The notes beneath the pieces were generated by a model. It ran no database searches. It was not told the origin of the DNA and worked only from the letters and a program-made list of their open reading frames with translations. The position numbers and the translations under genes were made by a program. A stretch of DNA of 64,000 nucleotides. Origin: Pseudomonas sp. GD04091 (lineage in GTDB: Bacteria; Pseudomonadota; Gammaproteobacteria; Pseudomonadales; Pseudomonadaceae). The stretch lies in assembly GCF_029836165.1 (NCBI RefSeq), contig NZ_JAOEBG010000004.1:62001-126000 (forward strand), in the 5' to 3' direction. Below are positions 9,573 to 18,384 of the stretch, in pieces. How positions within the stretch are numbered: position 1 is the first letter of the stretch; every line of letters begins with the position of its first letter.

Positions 9573-10158
9573 ACGGCCCCAGCACCTGGCGATAGTGTTC
9601 TTCGCCTTGGCGGCCGCGCCTGTCCAGCCGGATCTCGAGGCCTGCGGGGTCGTCCCGGGCCTCGCTCCGTGCTACCTGCCAGCCTCCCTTGGGCTGCCAA
9701 CTGCGCAAGCTGAAGGCCGTCACGTTGTCCAGTACGGCCACGCCCGCCTTGGGAGCTGGCAACGGATAGCGCTCGCGCAATGGCGCGGCGGCGCGATACA
9801 GGGTGCCTGCGCGCACATACCAGCGGATCCGCTGCAGGCCGCTGCCGGGCACTGCCCCGGTACGTACCAGCTCCAGGCGGTCGGCACGGGCGCGTACCGC
9901 CGGCAACAGGGGCTTGCCTGGTGGCTCGCGACCGGGCAGGGGCGGCTCCACCAGTTCCACGGTGGCGCGCAGGGCCAGGTCTCGCTCCAGCTGCTGGAGC
10001 ACCCGCAGTACTGCCTGGTGGTCGTCGCCGGCCTGCCGCACATGGAGGTCGGCGCGACTGACGCTGTCCAGCCCTCGCCAAGCGATCAGACTGACCACCG
10101 CCATCAGCAGGATCGCGATCATCACTTCGATCAGGGTGAAGCCGCGCTGCCGGTTCAT
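9565..10158 (-). CDS. hxcW: Type II secretion minor pseudopilin, GspJ/HxcW-like
   Basis: 197 aa with a textbook prepilin leader MNRQRG/FTLIEVMIAILLMAV (cleavage after Gly6, Glu11 = E5 of the mature protein), followed by the N-terminal helix. The size and the tail with GLEIRLDRRG fit the GspJ class. In P. aeruginosa hxcW, hxcU and hxcP follow vreR in this order, and the same order is seen here. It is translated after the GspH-like gene with a 4-base overlap. It would form the pseudopilus tip in the periplasm. The secretin, ATPase and platform genes are not in the window. Confidence 0.8.
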   Translation of the reverse strand: MNRQRGFTLIEVMIAILLMAVVSLIAWRGLDSVSRADLHVRQAGDDHQAVLRVLQQLERDLALRATVELVEPPLPGREPPGKPLLPAVRARADRLELVRTGAVPGSGLQRIRWYVRAGTLYRAAAPLRERYPLPAPKAGVAVLDNVTAFSLRSWQPKGGWQVARSEARDDPAGLEIRLDRRGRQGEEHYRQVLGPFN

Positions 10159-10589
10159 GGTTGGCTCACTCGGATATTCCCGGCGGCATCACGGGTCAGT
10201 TGCACCAGCAGCGTGCCGCTGCGCAGATGCACGGTCAGTGGGCTGCCGACCCATTCACCGTCCAGCCATACCGGCCCGCGTGGCTCGACCCGCACCTTGA
10301 CGGTGTCGGCTTGCCAGCGTCGGCGCTTGAGCGGCCCTTCGACGACGAGCCGGCCATCGGCGCGCACGAAGTTGTAGCCGTCGCGATCGATTTGCCAACG
10401 CAACGGCTGGCCATCGGCCTGGACCTCGCTCTGCGCCAGCTCCAGCAGGTGCGCCAGGCGCTCGCCATCGGCACGCAGGTGCTTGCCCGGGTCGGGGCGG
10501 ATGTTCAGGCTGATGGCGGCGCTGGCGATGCCGACGATCACCAGCACCACCATCAGTTCGATCAGGGTGAAACCGCGTTGTCCGTCCAC
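10155..10589 (-). CDS. hxcU: Type II secretion minor pseudopilin, GspH/HxcU-like
   Basis: 144 aa from GTG 10589, with AAGGAG upstream. The leader VDGQRG/FTLIELMVVLVIVGIA is a standard pseudopilin processing site. The frame is open for 33 more codons upstream, but those residues would place an atypical extension before the leader. The GspH-like body has RWQIDRDGYNFV and ends VSQP. It overlaps hxcW by 4 bases and is divergent from the GspC-like gene, with about 116 bases between their starts. Confidence 0.8.
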   Translation of the reverse strand: MDGQRGFTLIELMVVLVIVGIASAAISLNIRPDPGKHLRADGERLAHLLELAQSEVQADGQPLRWQIDRDGYNFVRADGRLVVEGPLKRRRWQADTVKVRVEPRGPVWLDGEWVGSPLTVHLRSGTLLVQLTRDAAGNIRVSQP

Positions 10590-10705
10590 AGGGCCGCTCC
10601 TTGTCCTGACTGGCAGCTTGCCCGACGAAGATGATCGTGGTGTGAAACAAAACCGTGAGAATTGCCCGGTATGTTGGGTGACAGGCACACAAGGAGCCCG
10701 TGACC

Positions 10706-11146
10706 ATGCCCATCGCCCGTCCCAACCTCTCTTCAGGCCTGCTGTCGCAGGCGCTGGGTGCGTTGCTTGCCGTCGCCGGGCTGGCGACCTGGGCCACCGT
10801 GCTGCAGCAGCAGGCGCCGGTGGAGACCGCTGCGCAGCCGAGCGTGGCCCAGGCGGCGGAAGAAACGCCGGCAGGTCGCTGGTTCGCGAACATCCCGCTG
10901 CAGGTGGACATCAAGGTCAGCGGGGTGATGGCCGGCAGCCAGGGCGCGGTGGCCATCGTCAGCCTCGACGGTGGCCCGGCCCGGGCAGTGCGCGATGGTG
11001 AGGAACTGGCCCGTGGCGTGCGCCTGGTCGCCATCGAGGCCGGTGGGCTGTTGATCGAACGCGGCGGCCAGCGCAGCCGCGTGGAGGTGCCGGTGCTGGC
11101 GCAGGCACCGTTCTGGGGCGAGGCGGTTCAGCCTTCGGCGAACTGA
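10706..11146 (+). CDS. hxcP: Type II secretion inner-membrane protein, GspC/HxcP-like (short, no PDZ)
   Basis: 146 aa. One N-terminal TM (about 8-32), a Pro/Ala-rich linker, and the GspC homology region at about 62-133 (GVMAGSQGAVAIVSLDGGPARAVRDG, then LVAIEAGGLLIERGG). It ends without the C-terminal PDZ or coiled-coil domain of full GspC, as in other short HxcP-type proteins. ATG 10706 is preferred over GTG 10700 because AAGGAG lies 9 bases before it. Its normal partner is the secretin HxcQ. Downstream comes an unrelated acetyltransferase, so the Hxc cluster stops here. Confidence 0.75.
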   Translation: MPIARPNLSSGLLSQALGALLAVAGLATWATVLQQQAPVETAAQPSVAQAAEETPAGRWFANIPLQVDIKVSGVMAGSQGAVAIVSLDGGPARAVRDGEELARGVRLVAIEAGGLLIERGGQRSRVEVPVLAQAPFWGEAVQPSAN

Positions 11147-11607
11147 CGCAGGCGTTCGCCGTCGAGGCGGTAGCGAATCCATTCGTCCTGCGGCTCGGCG
11201 CCCAGCGAGCGGTAGAAACCGATGGCCGGCTCGTTCCAGTCCAGCACGCTCCATTCCAGACGTCCGCAACCATTCTCCAGGGCTTCCCGGGCAATGTGGC
11301 GCAGCAGCTTGCGTCCGGCGCCGTCGCCGCGTTGTTGCGGGGTCACGTACAGGTCTTCGAGGTAGATGCCGTTGCGCCCCAGCCAGGTGGAGTAGCTGTA
11401 GAAGTACACGGCGAAACCGATGGCCTGGCCGTCGCGCTCGCAGATCAGGCTGCTGACCGTGCTGCCTTCGTCGAACAGGCTGTGCTCGATATCGGCGAGA
11501 GTGGCCACCACTTCATGGCGGGCGCGCTCGTAGTCGGCCAGTTCGGTGATGAAGGCGAGGATCTGTGCTGCGTCGCTGCGCATTGCCGGGCGGATGATCA
11601 CGCTCAT
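11128..11607 (-). CDS. GNAT family N-acetyltransferase
   Basis: 159-aa cytoplasmic acetyl-CoA-dependent acetyltransferase. The acetyl-CoA binding loop is QQRGDGAGRKLL near residues 91-102, preceded by the beta strand GIYLEDLYV. The C-terminal W-x-N-x-A-I-x-F-Y-x-S-L-G motif (VLDWNEPAIGFYRSLGA) is typical of the spermidine/diamine acetyltransferase-like subgroup. Start ATG 11607 (MSVIIRPAM) has AAGGAAG upstream; the frame is open further but without a ribosome site. The 3' end overlaps the GspC-like gene by 19 bases, tail to tail. Confidence 0.85.
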   Translation of the reverse strand: MSVIIRPAMRSDAAQILAFITELADYERARHEVVATLADIEHSLFDEGSTVSSLICERDGQAIGFAVYFYSYSTWLGRNGIYLEDLYVTPQQRGDGAGRKLLRHIAREALENGCGRLEWSVLDWNEPAIGFYRSLGAEPQDEWIRYRLDGERLRQFAEG

Positions 11608-11667
11608 GGAAGCTTCCTTGTTGTTGGGCTGATGGCGATGGTAGCGGCAACGGCTTGGCTTGCCGAG

Positions 11668-11725
11668 ATGTAAAGGATGCTTGACACTCGAATGGGGCGC
11701 GGCTAATGTCAAGCAACCTTTACAT
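11668..11725 (+). promoter_or_regulatory. Sigma-70 promoter inside a 19-bp inverted repeat (probable XRE operator)
   Basis: ATGTAAAGGATGCTTGACA (11668-11686) and TGTCAAGCAACCTTTACAT (11707-11725) are inverted copies with a single mismatch, 20 bases apart. The left arm ends in TTGACA (-35) and the right arm starts just after TAATGT (-10, 11704-11709), with a 17-bp spacer. The start codon of the next gene is 30 bases downstream of the -10. A dimeric repressor binding the arms would cover both promoter elements; the XRE protein of the same operon is the obvious candidate. Confidence 0.7.
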
Positions 11726-11738
11726 AGAGATCCTCATC

Positions 11739-12113
11739 ATGCTGCGCAAGCGTTATCGCAACCTGTTCATTGCATCGATGCTCGTCTATTGCGTCTGCGT
11801 GCTGCTCAGCAGCCACTTCCTCCAGGCGATGCCCACGGGCGTGCTCAAGGTGGCTCTGGCGCTGGTGCCAGTGCCGGCGTTGCTGGTCATGGCCTGGGCC
11901 TCGATCGGCCAACTGCGCCAGCTGGACGAGATGATGCGGCGCATTCAACTCGAGGCGCTGGGCCTGGCGTTCGTCATCACCGCGCTGCTGACGTTCAGCT
12001 ATGGCTTCCTGGAGACGGCGGGTTTCCCGCGTCTGTCGATGTTCATGGTCTGGCCGTTGATGGGGGCGCTATGGATGTTGGGGACCTGGGTGGGTGTGAG
12101 GCGCTACCGGTGA
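11739..12113 (+). CDS. Small four-helix membrane protein
   Basis: 124 aa with four predicted membrane helices (about residues 9-28, 38-60, 72-93 and 98-119) and a short positive N-terminus (MLRKRYRN). ATG 11739 is the start because an in-frame ATG at 11706 lies in the -10 promoter element. The stop overlaps the GTG start of the XRE regulator, so the two are co-translated. Paired membrane-protein/XRE genes are common; the role of the membrane partner is not known to me. Confidence 0.7.
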   Translation: MLRKRYRNLFIASMLVYCVCVLLSSHFLQAMPTGVLKVALALVPVPALLVMAWASIGQLRQLDEMMRRIQLEALGLAFVITALLTFSYGFLETAGFPRLSMFMVWPLMGALWMLGTWVGVRRYR

Positions 12114-12313
12114 ACAACTGCATGCGCGCCCTGCGCGCGGAGCTGGGCTGGTCGCAGGCCGAACTGGCCGAGCGCCTGGGGGTGTCGCGGCAGACGGTCA
12201 ACGCCATCGAGACAGGGCGCTACGATCCGAGCCTGCCGTTGGCGTTCACCATCGCCCGGGTGTTCGAGCGGTCGATCGAAGCGATCTTCGATCCAGACGA
12301 ACCGGTTCAGTAG
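12110..12313 (+). CDS. Small XRE-family (Cro/CI type) regulator
   Basis: 67-aa protein that is essentially one helix-turn-helix domain: MRALRAELGWSQAELAERLG then VSRQTVNAIETGRYDPSLPLAF and IARVFERSIEAIF. It starts at GTG 12110, overlapping the stop of the membrane protein gene (GTGA). The size and the tail (SIEAIFDPDE) match the stand-alone XRE subgroup that accompanies small membrane proteins. It probably represses its own operon through the inverted repeat at 11668-11725 (inferred). Confidence 0.85.
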   Translation: MNNCMRALRAELGWSQAELAERLGVSRQTVNAIETGRYDPSLPLAFTIARVFERSIEAIFDPDEPVQ

Positions 12314-12351
12314 AGTGTATCTGCACAATTTAAATCAACTGTACCGGTTGG

Positions 12352-12383
12352 TGGCTGCAAGGCTCCGCTAGTGTGGCTGCAAG
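12352..12383 (+). promoter_or_regulatory. Direct repeats upstream of a LysE exporter gene
   Basis: TGGCTGCAAG occurs at 12352-12361 and again at 12374-12383, 22 bases (about two helical turns) apart and ending 25 bases before the start codon. Just before them is AACTGTACCGGTTGG. Tandem sites with this phasing suit MocR/GntR- or Lrp-type regulators that often control LysE exporters, but no such regulator is adjacent. Confidence 0.35.
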
Positions 12384-12408
12384 ACAACCATAAATTGGAA
12401 CCGCCGCC

Positions 12409-13029
12409 ATGTTTGCCTCGCTCGACCTGCTCAGCGCTTTCGTGCTGTTTGCCTTCGTTTCGTCCATCACGCCCGGCCCGAACAACACCATGCTGCTGGC
12501 TTCCGGGGTGAATTTCGGTGTGCGGCGCAGCATTGCGCATGCCTTGGGCATCAGCGTCGGCTTCATGGTGATGGTGCTGGCCGTAGGCCTCGGGCTGGGC
12601 GAGGTATTCAAGGCCTGGCCCGCGCTGTACAGCATCTTGCGCTACGCGGGCGCGGCGTATCTGCTGTACCTGGCGTGGAAGATCGCCACCTCCGGGCCCA
12701 TGTCGGGTGACACCGCCAGTCGCCGCAAACCGCTGGGCTTCTGGGGCGCCGCGGCGTTCCAGTGGGTCAATCCCAAGGCCTGGGTGATGGCAGTGGGGGC
12801 AATCACCACCTATACGCCGGCCCAGGGCTATGCCTTCAACGTCCTGGTCATCGCCTTGGTGTTCGCCCTGGTCAACCTGCCCAGCGTGGGGGTCTGGCTG
12901 TTGTTCGGCAGCGCGCTGCGCAATCTGTTGCGCAATCCGCGCGCGGTGGTGCTGTTCAATGTCCTGATGGCCGTGCTGCTGGTGATTTCGCTGTATCCGC
13001 TGCTGTTTGTAGAATCGGCATTTTCCTAG
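12409..13029 (+). CDS. LysE/RhtB family amino-acid exporter
   Basis: 206-aa inner-membrane exporter with six hydrophobic segments. The family signature is in the first loop (SSITPGPNNTMLLASGVNFG) and WVNPKAWVMAVGAIT lies in the middle. LysE/RhtB proteins export amino acids such as lysine, threonine, homoserine or analogues by proton antiport; the specific substrate cannot be told. A possible alpha/beta hydrolase operon partner begins 18 bases after its stop. Confidence 0.88.
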   Translation: MFASLDLLSAFVLFAFVSSITPGPNNTMLLASGVNFGVRRSIAHALGISVGFMVMVLAVGLGLGEVFKAWPALYSILRYAGAAYLLYLAWKIATSGPMSGDTASRRKPLGFWGAAAFQWVNPKAWVMAVGAITTYTPAQGYAFNVLVIALVFALVNLPSVGVWLLFGSALRNLLRNPRAVVLFNVLMAVLLVISLYPLLFVESAFS

Positions 13030-13047
13030 AGCCGATGAGTGCAGTCG

Positions 13048-13920
13048 ATGGAGTTGATTCCCTGGTCCCATGAATGCGCCGAAGGCTTCACCCTGCGCGG
13101 TTGGCGCACGCCTGCCAGTGGCCGGCCCTTGTTGCATTTCCTGCACGGCAATGGCTTCTGCGGCCTGGTCTATCAGCCCATGCTCATGCGCCTGGGTGAG
13201 CATTTCGACCTGTGGCTGAGCGACGTCCAGGGCCATGGCGACAGTGACCACGGCGGTGCCTTCCGGGGTTGGAACCGCACGGCGGCGCTGGCCGTGGAGG
13301 CCTTCCAGGCGGGGCGTGGCGAATATGGCGAGGTGCCGCGGCTGGCGCTGGGGCACAGCTTCGGCGGTGTGCTGACCGGCCTGATCCTGGCGGCCGAACC
13401 AGGGTTGTTCGGCCGCGCTGTGCTGCTTGACCCGGTATTGTTCAGCCGGCGCATGATCGGGATGATGGGCGCCGCCGCCCTGATCGGCCTGCACCGTCGC
13501 CATGCCCTGGCGCGCAAGGCCGCGACCCGACGCAGCCACTGGCCCGATCGCGAGGCGGCGCTGGCCTCGCTGCAGGGCAGGGGCATCTTCAAAGGGTGGA
13601 GCGACACGGCGCTAAGGGCTTACGTGGAACATGCCATCGGCGATTGCGGGGAGGGCGTGGTGCTCAAGTGCAGGCCAAGCCGCGAGGTGGAAATCTTCAG
13701 CTCGTTCCCCGAGCGGATGTGGCAGCACTTGTCGAGTATTCAGACGCCGACACGGATTCTGTATGGCGAACACACGTACCCGTTCGTACCCTATTCGGTG
13801 CAGCGTCTGGCAGGTCTGAACAGCCACGTGAGCGTGCAGCAGATCGCGGGTGGCCACTGTTTCATGCAGGAAGATCCGGCTGGCGCGGCGGAGCACGTGC
13901 TGGCATTCCTGCAGCGGTGA
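13048..13920 (+). CDS. Alpha/beta hydrolase
   Basis: 290-aa cytoplasmic alpha/beta-hydrolase. Oxyanion-region HG motif (LLHFLHGNGFCG), nucleophile elbow GHSFGG (Ser near residue 108), acid in a late strand (TRILYGEH) and catalytic His in GGHCFMQED near the C-terminus. Start ATG 13048 is chosen over GTG 13039. It lies directly after the LysE gene on the same strand. Substrate unknown; the family covers esterases, lipases and C-C hydrolases. Confidence 0.82.
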   Translation: MELIPWSHECAEGFTLRGWRTPASGRPLLHFLHGNGFCGLVYQPMLMRLGEHFDLWLSDVQGHGDSDHGGAFRGWNRTAALAVEAFQAGRGEYGEVPRLALGHSFGGVLTGLILAAEPGLFGRAVLLDPVLFSRRMIGMMGAAALIGLHRRHALARKAATRRSHWPDREAALASLQGRGIFKGWSDTALRAYVEHAIGDCGEGVVLKCRPSREVEIFSSFPERMWQHLSSIQTPTRILYGEHTYPFVPYSVQRLAGLNSHVSVQQIAGGHCFMQEDPAGAAEHVLAFLQR

Positions 13921-14041
13921 AACGCCAGACACGTACGGGTTGATCTGCTGTCCATTTTGCGACGATTGAAGGTCAATTCGCGCGCGAACGACAGGGGCAG
14001 ATTACGTACTCTGGCGCTCCACCCATCGGACGGAGCCCAGC

Positions 14042-15169
14042 ATGAACCAGGCGGTCAGCCCAGATCCCCAGCCAACCCTCGAGCAATCCCGCGCCAGGCT
14101 TCGCCAGCGTTCGCTGCGTTTCGGCCTGGCCGCCGGGGTGGGACTGCTAGTGGCGGCCTATGGTGCCTACTGGTGGCTCGATGGCCGTTTCCTGGAGCAG
14201 ACCGACGATGCCTATGTCCGCGCCGACTGGGCGCCTGTCAGTGCCCGGGTCAGTGGCTACGTCGCCGAGGTGGCAGTGGCGGACAACGCCACGGTCAAGG
14301 CCGGCGACCTGCTGGTACGCCTGGATGCCCGTGACTTTCGGGATCGCCTGCGTCAGGCCGAGGCACGCCTGACGGTGAGCGAGGCGGCGGTGCTGGTGCA
14401 GCAGATGCGTCTGCGCATGTTCGCCGCCGAGCAGGACGAGCAGGTTCAGGCCATCGCCCGCGCCGAAGCCGAGCGCGGCGGCAGCCGTGGCGAGGCGCAG
14501 CGGGCGGAGGCCGACTGGCAGCGCTACCAGCGTCTGGCCCAATGGCAGGCGGTGAGCGTGCAGCGCATGGAGCAGGCTCGCGCCACCCGGATCCAGGCCC
14601 ATGCCTTGCAACGCGCCGCCGATGCCGAACTGGCCCGGCAGCGGGCCCGCAAGGCGGTGCTGGCCCAGCAGGGCCGGCAGCTGGAAGCCGAGTTGCAACA
14701 GCGCCAGGCTGACCTCGAACAGGCCCGCGCAGAGACGGACCTGGCCCGCAGCGCGCTGGCCGACACCGAGATCCGCGCGCCCTTCGACGGCGTGGTCGGC
14801 CAGCGCAAGGTGCGCCAGCAGCAGTACGTCACCCCGGGCCTGCCATTGCTGGCGGTGGTTCCGGTGGCCGAGGCGTACGTGGTGGCCAACTTCAAAGAAA
14901 CCCAGCTCGCGCACATGCGCCCAGGGCAAGCGGTGACGCTGGAGGTGGATACCTTCGGCCAGCACTGGCGCGGCACCGTGGACAGCGTCTCACCTGGCTC
15001 CGGCGCGGTGTTCGCGCTGTTGCCTGCGGACAACGCCACCGGCAACTTCACCAAGATCGTCCAGCGCTTCCCGGTGCGCATCCACCTCGAGCCGACCCCG
15101 GACGAGAGCCTGCGGCTGCTGCCGGGCATGTCGGTGATCGCCACGGTGGACACCCGGCATGAGCGCTGA
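14042..15169 (+). CDS. HlyD/EmrA family membrane fusion protein
   Basis: 375-aa periplasmic adaptor of a tripartite efflux pump. One N-terminal TM (about 26-46), then TDDAYVRADWAPVSARVSGYV, the EmrA-type lipoyl/barrel-sandwich motif. A long alpha-helical hairpin with coiled-coil character follows (about 95-215), then the second half of the lipoyl domain (IRAPFDGVVGQRKV) and a beta-barrel. It overlaps the following MFS transporter gene by 11 bases. Together they resemble EmrAB/FusE-type pumps that export hydrophobic drugs or siderophores; an outer-membrane partner is not adjacent. Confidence 0.88.
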   Translation: MNQAVSPDPQPTLEQSRARLRQRSLRFGLAAGVGLLVAAYGAYWWLDGRFLEQTDDAYVRADWAPVSARVSGYVAEVAVADNATVKAGDLLVRLDARDFRDRLRQAEARLTVSEAAVLVQQMRLRMFAAEQDEQVQAIARAEAERGGSRGEAQRAEADWQRYQRLAQWQAVSVQRMEQARATRIQAHALQRAADAELARQRARKAVLAQQGRQLEAELQQRQADLEQARAETDLARSALADTEIRAPFDGVVGQRKVRQQQYVTPGLPLLAVVPVAEAYVVANFKETQLAHMRPGQAVTLEVDTFGQHWRGTVDSVSPGSGAVFALLPADNATGNFTKIVQRFPVRIHLEPTPDESLRLLPGMSVIATVDTRHER

Positions 15170-16667
15170 GCAGAAGGTCAGCGCCCGGGCCTGGGTGGCA
15201 GTGGTCGGCGGGTTGTTCGGCTGTTTCATGGCAGGCATGAACGTGCATGTCACCAGTGCCGCGCTGCCAGAGATCGAAGGCGCGCTGGGGGCGAGCTTCG
15301 AGGAGGGCTCGTGGATTTCCACGGCCTACCTGGTGGCCGAGATCAGCATGATCCCGCTCACGGCCTGGCTGGTGCAGGTGTTCTCCCTGCGCCGGGTGAT
15401 GCTGATGGGTTCGGCGGTGTTCCTGGTCAGCTCGGTGAGCTGCGCGCTGGCGCCGAGCCTGGAGGCGATGATCACCTTGCGGGTGATCCAGGGTGCCTCG
15501 GGCGCGGTGCTGATCCCGCTGTCGATGCAGCTGATCATCACCGAGTTGCCGGCCAGCCGGATTCCCCTGGGCATGGCGCTGTTCAGCCTGTCCAACAGCG
15601 TGGCCCAGGCCGCCGGGCCATCGATCGGTGGCTGGCTCACCGACATGTATTCCTGGCGCTGGATCTTCCTGCTGCAGTTGCCGCCCGGGATCGCCTTGCT
15701 CGCGGCGGTGGCCTGGTCGATCAAAGGTCAGGTGGGCGATCGCAGCGCGCTGCGCCAGGCTGACTGGCTGGGGATCGTGGCCATGGCGCTGGGCCTTGGC
15801 GCCTTGCAGATCGTGCTGGAAGAGGGCGGGCGCAAGGACTGGTTCGACTCGCGCTTCATCGTCGCTTTCAGCTTCGTCGCGGTGATCGCCCTGGCGCTGT
15901 TCATCCAGCGCCAGCTGTGGGGCGCGCGGCCGTTCATCAACCTGCGTCTTCTGGCCAGCTACAACTTTGGCGTGTCCAGCCTGGCCATGGCGGTGTTCGG
16001 TGCGGCCACCTTCGGCCTGGTGTTCCTGGTGCCCAACTACCTGTCGCTGGTGCAGGGCTACAGCGCCAGCGAAATCGGCAAGAGCCTGATCGCCTACGGC
16101 CTGGTCCAGCTGCTGCTGGCGCCGCTGCTGCCACGGCTGATGCGCTGGCTCAATGCCAAGCTGCTGGTGGCCAGTGGCTTCGCCATCATGGCCTTGGGCT
16201 GTTGGCTGGGATCGCAGCTGACGGTGGACTCGGGTAGCAACGTGATCATTCCCTCGACGGTGGTGCGCGGCATTGGCCAGCCGCTGATCATGGTGGCGTT
16301 GTCGGTGCTGGCGGTGAAGGGGCTGGACAAGGCCCAGGCAGGCTCGGCCTCGGCGCTGATCTCGATGCTGCGCAACCTGGGCGGGGCGCTGGGCACGGCG
16401 TTGCTGACGCAGTTGGTGTCGCAGCGCGAGCGTTTTCATTCGGTGCGGGTCGGTGAGGGGCTGACCTTGTTCGACGGTACGCTGCAGCAGCGGCTGCCAG
16501 GCGGCATGGTCGACCCACAGTCGCCCGAGGTCATGCAGACCCTGGCGCTGATCGACCAGAGCGTGCGTCAGCAGGCGTACCTGATGGCGTACTCGGATGC
16601 CTTCTATCTGTCGTGCGTGGCCTTGCTGGGGTGTGCGCTGGCTTCACTGTTGCTGCGCAGCCGTTAG
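15159..16667 (+). CDS. MFS transporter, DHA2 (EmrB/QacA) family
   Basis: 502-aa inner-membrane proton antiporter with about 14 hydrophobic segments. DHA2 features: N-terminal GCFMAGMNVHVTSAALPEIEG, SWISTAYLVAEI, motif C-like region LSNSVAQAAGPSIGGWL and TDMYSWRWIFLLQLP after TM5. The start lies inside the end of the emrA-like gene (11-base overlap), so the two are translationally coupled. Substrate inferred only at the level of drugs and small hydrophobic molecules. Confidence 0.9.
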   Translation: MSAEQKVSARAWVAVVGGLFGCFMAGMNVHVTSAALPEIEGALGASFEEGSWISTAYLVAEISMIPLTAWLVQVFSLRRVMLMGSAVFLVSSVSCALAPSLEAMITLRVIQGASGAVLIPLSMQLIITELPASRIPLGMALFSLSNSVAQAAGPSIGGWLTDMYSWRWIFLLQLPPGIALLAAVAWSIKGQVGDRSALRQADWLGIVAMALGLGALQIVLEEGGRKDWFDSRFIVAFSFVAVIALALFIQRQLWGARPFINLRLLASYNFGVSSLAMAVFGAATFGLVFLVPNYLSLVQGYSASEIGKSLIAYGLVQLLLAPLLPRLMRWLNAKLLVASGFAIMALGCWLGSQLTVDSGSNVIIPSTVVRGIGQPLIMVALSVLAVKGLDKAQAGSASALISMLRNLGGALGTALLTQLVSQRERFHSVRVGEGLTLFDGTLQQRLPGGMVDPQSPEVMQTLALIDQSVRQQAYLMAYSDAFYLSCVALLGCALASLLLRSR

Positions 16668-17275
16668 TGCTCGGGCTGGCGTTCGGCGACGGCGCGCAGC
16701 GTTCGCAGGGTGACCATCGGCGCGTCCACCACGAACTGGTTGGCCAGCCAGCCCGGTACATCGCCGGCCGGGTCGGCGCGCAACTGATAGGTGACCTCGG
16801 TCTCGCGGTCACCCAGCGGGTGCATGATCCATTCGCCGCTGAGCCGGCGTACGCGAATCAACCCGGGGTCGACCGGGACCCGGCCGGGTTCGGCGCTCAG
16901 GTGGCGCACCAGGGTGCCATCGTCCAGACGCTCGGTCTGCACTTTCAGCACCATGTCCCGTGGCTTGGCGGGCCAGGGCAGGGCAGTGGTGAGGTAGACC
17001 CAGGTGCTGTCACCGTTCACCTCCAGCAGGCGCATGTCGGCGCAGGCATACAGCCATTTGCAGGCCACGCGCAGGTTCTCCTGCAGGTCGACGAGGGTGC
17101 GCACGCTGGCCTTGATCCGGGTAACGCCACGAAATTGCTGGTAGGGGGAGCCGTCGACGCTGCTCAGGTAAACGTCGATGCCATCTTGCTGGTGGGCGAG
17201 TTGCCAGTCATCGGCCAACAGCGTGGGGGCCGGCAGCAGGAGCAGCAAGGCGATCAGGGGACGAGGCAGGCTCAT
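16664..17275 (-). CDS. Exported START-domain lipid-binding protein
   Basis: 203 aa with a signal peptide (MSLPRPLIALLLLLPAPTLLADD) and a START-like domain (about 25-200): DGIDVYLSSVDGSPYQQFRGVTRI, WVYLTTALPWPAKPRDMVL and VTYQLRADPAGDVPGWLANQF. START domains bind lipids or other hydrophobic ligands in a helix-grip fold. Exported versions of about this size are widespread in Pseudomonas with no settled function. Start ATG 17275 is chosen; the frame is open further upstream into non-coding sequence. It overlaps the MFS gene tail by 4 bases. Confidence 0.8.
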   Translation of the reverse strand: MSLPRPLIALLLLLPAPTLLADDWQLAHQQDGIDVYLSSVDGSPYQQFRGVTRIKASVRTLVDLQENLRVACKWLYACADMRLLEVNGDSTWVYLTTALPWPAKPRDMVLKVQTERLDDGTLVRHLSAEPGRVPVDPGLIRVRRLSGEWIMHPLGDRETEVTYQLRADPAGDVPGWLANQFVVDAPMVTLRTLRAVAERQPEH

Positions 17276-17338
17276 GGCGTGGGGCCGGGAGGGAGGTCTG
17301 ATCAGTATGGTCGGTAATGCATGTCGGCGCAGTCGGCG

Positions 17339-17367
17339 CTGTGGGAGGGGGAAACCCGCTCCCACAG
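17339..17367. repeat. Single REP-like element
   Basis: CTGTGGGAGGGGGAAACCC followed by GCTCCCACAG forms an imperfect palindrome of the Pseudomonas REP type (GTGGGAGCGGGN4CCCGC). It is intergenic, between the START-domain gene and the ureidoglycine aminohydrolase gene. Relatives are at 37278-37369, 55880-55907 and 61342-61432. Confidence 0.7.
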
Positions 17368-17415
17368 TAGATACCTGCAGGGCCTGGCGGCACCTGCGGG
17401 GTCAAGCCGCAATCA

Positions 17416-18252
<837 letters not shown>

Positions 18253-18384
18253 GAACGGTCTCGACTTGTTGTTCTCTCCCCGTGCCTTGGACCACACCGG
18301 CCGGTGCGTGCAGGGGATGCACGGACAGCATATGGGCCAGTCGGTGGCATCCACAAATTAAATGTTGAAATGCCCGGTATTTGT

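Noticed and set aside
10590..10688. Longer start for the GspH-like pseudopilin
   Set aside because: It would put 33 residues before the prepilin leader; GTG 10589 has a good ribosome site and gives a normal six-residue leader.
15048..16439. A 463-codon open frame on the minus strand
   Set aside because: Antisense to the MFS transporter and full of Gln/His/Arg, as expected of the complement of membrane-protein codons.
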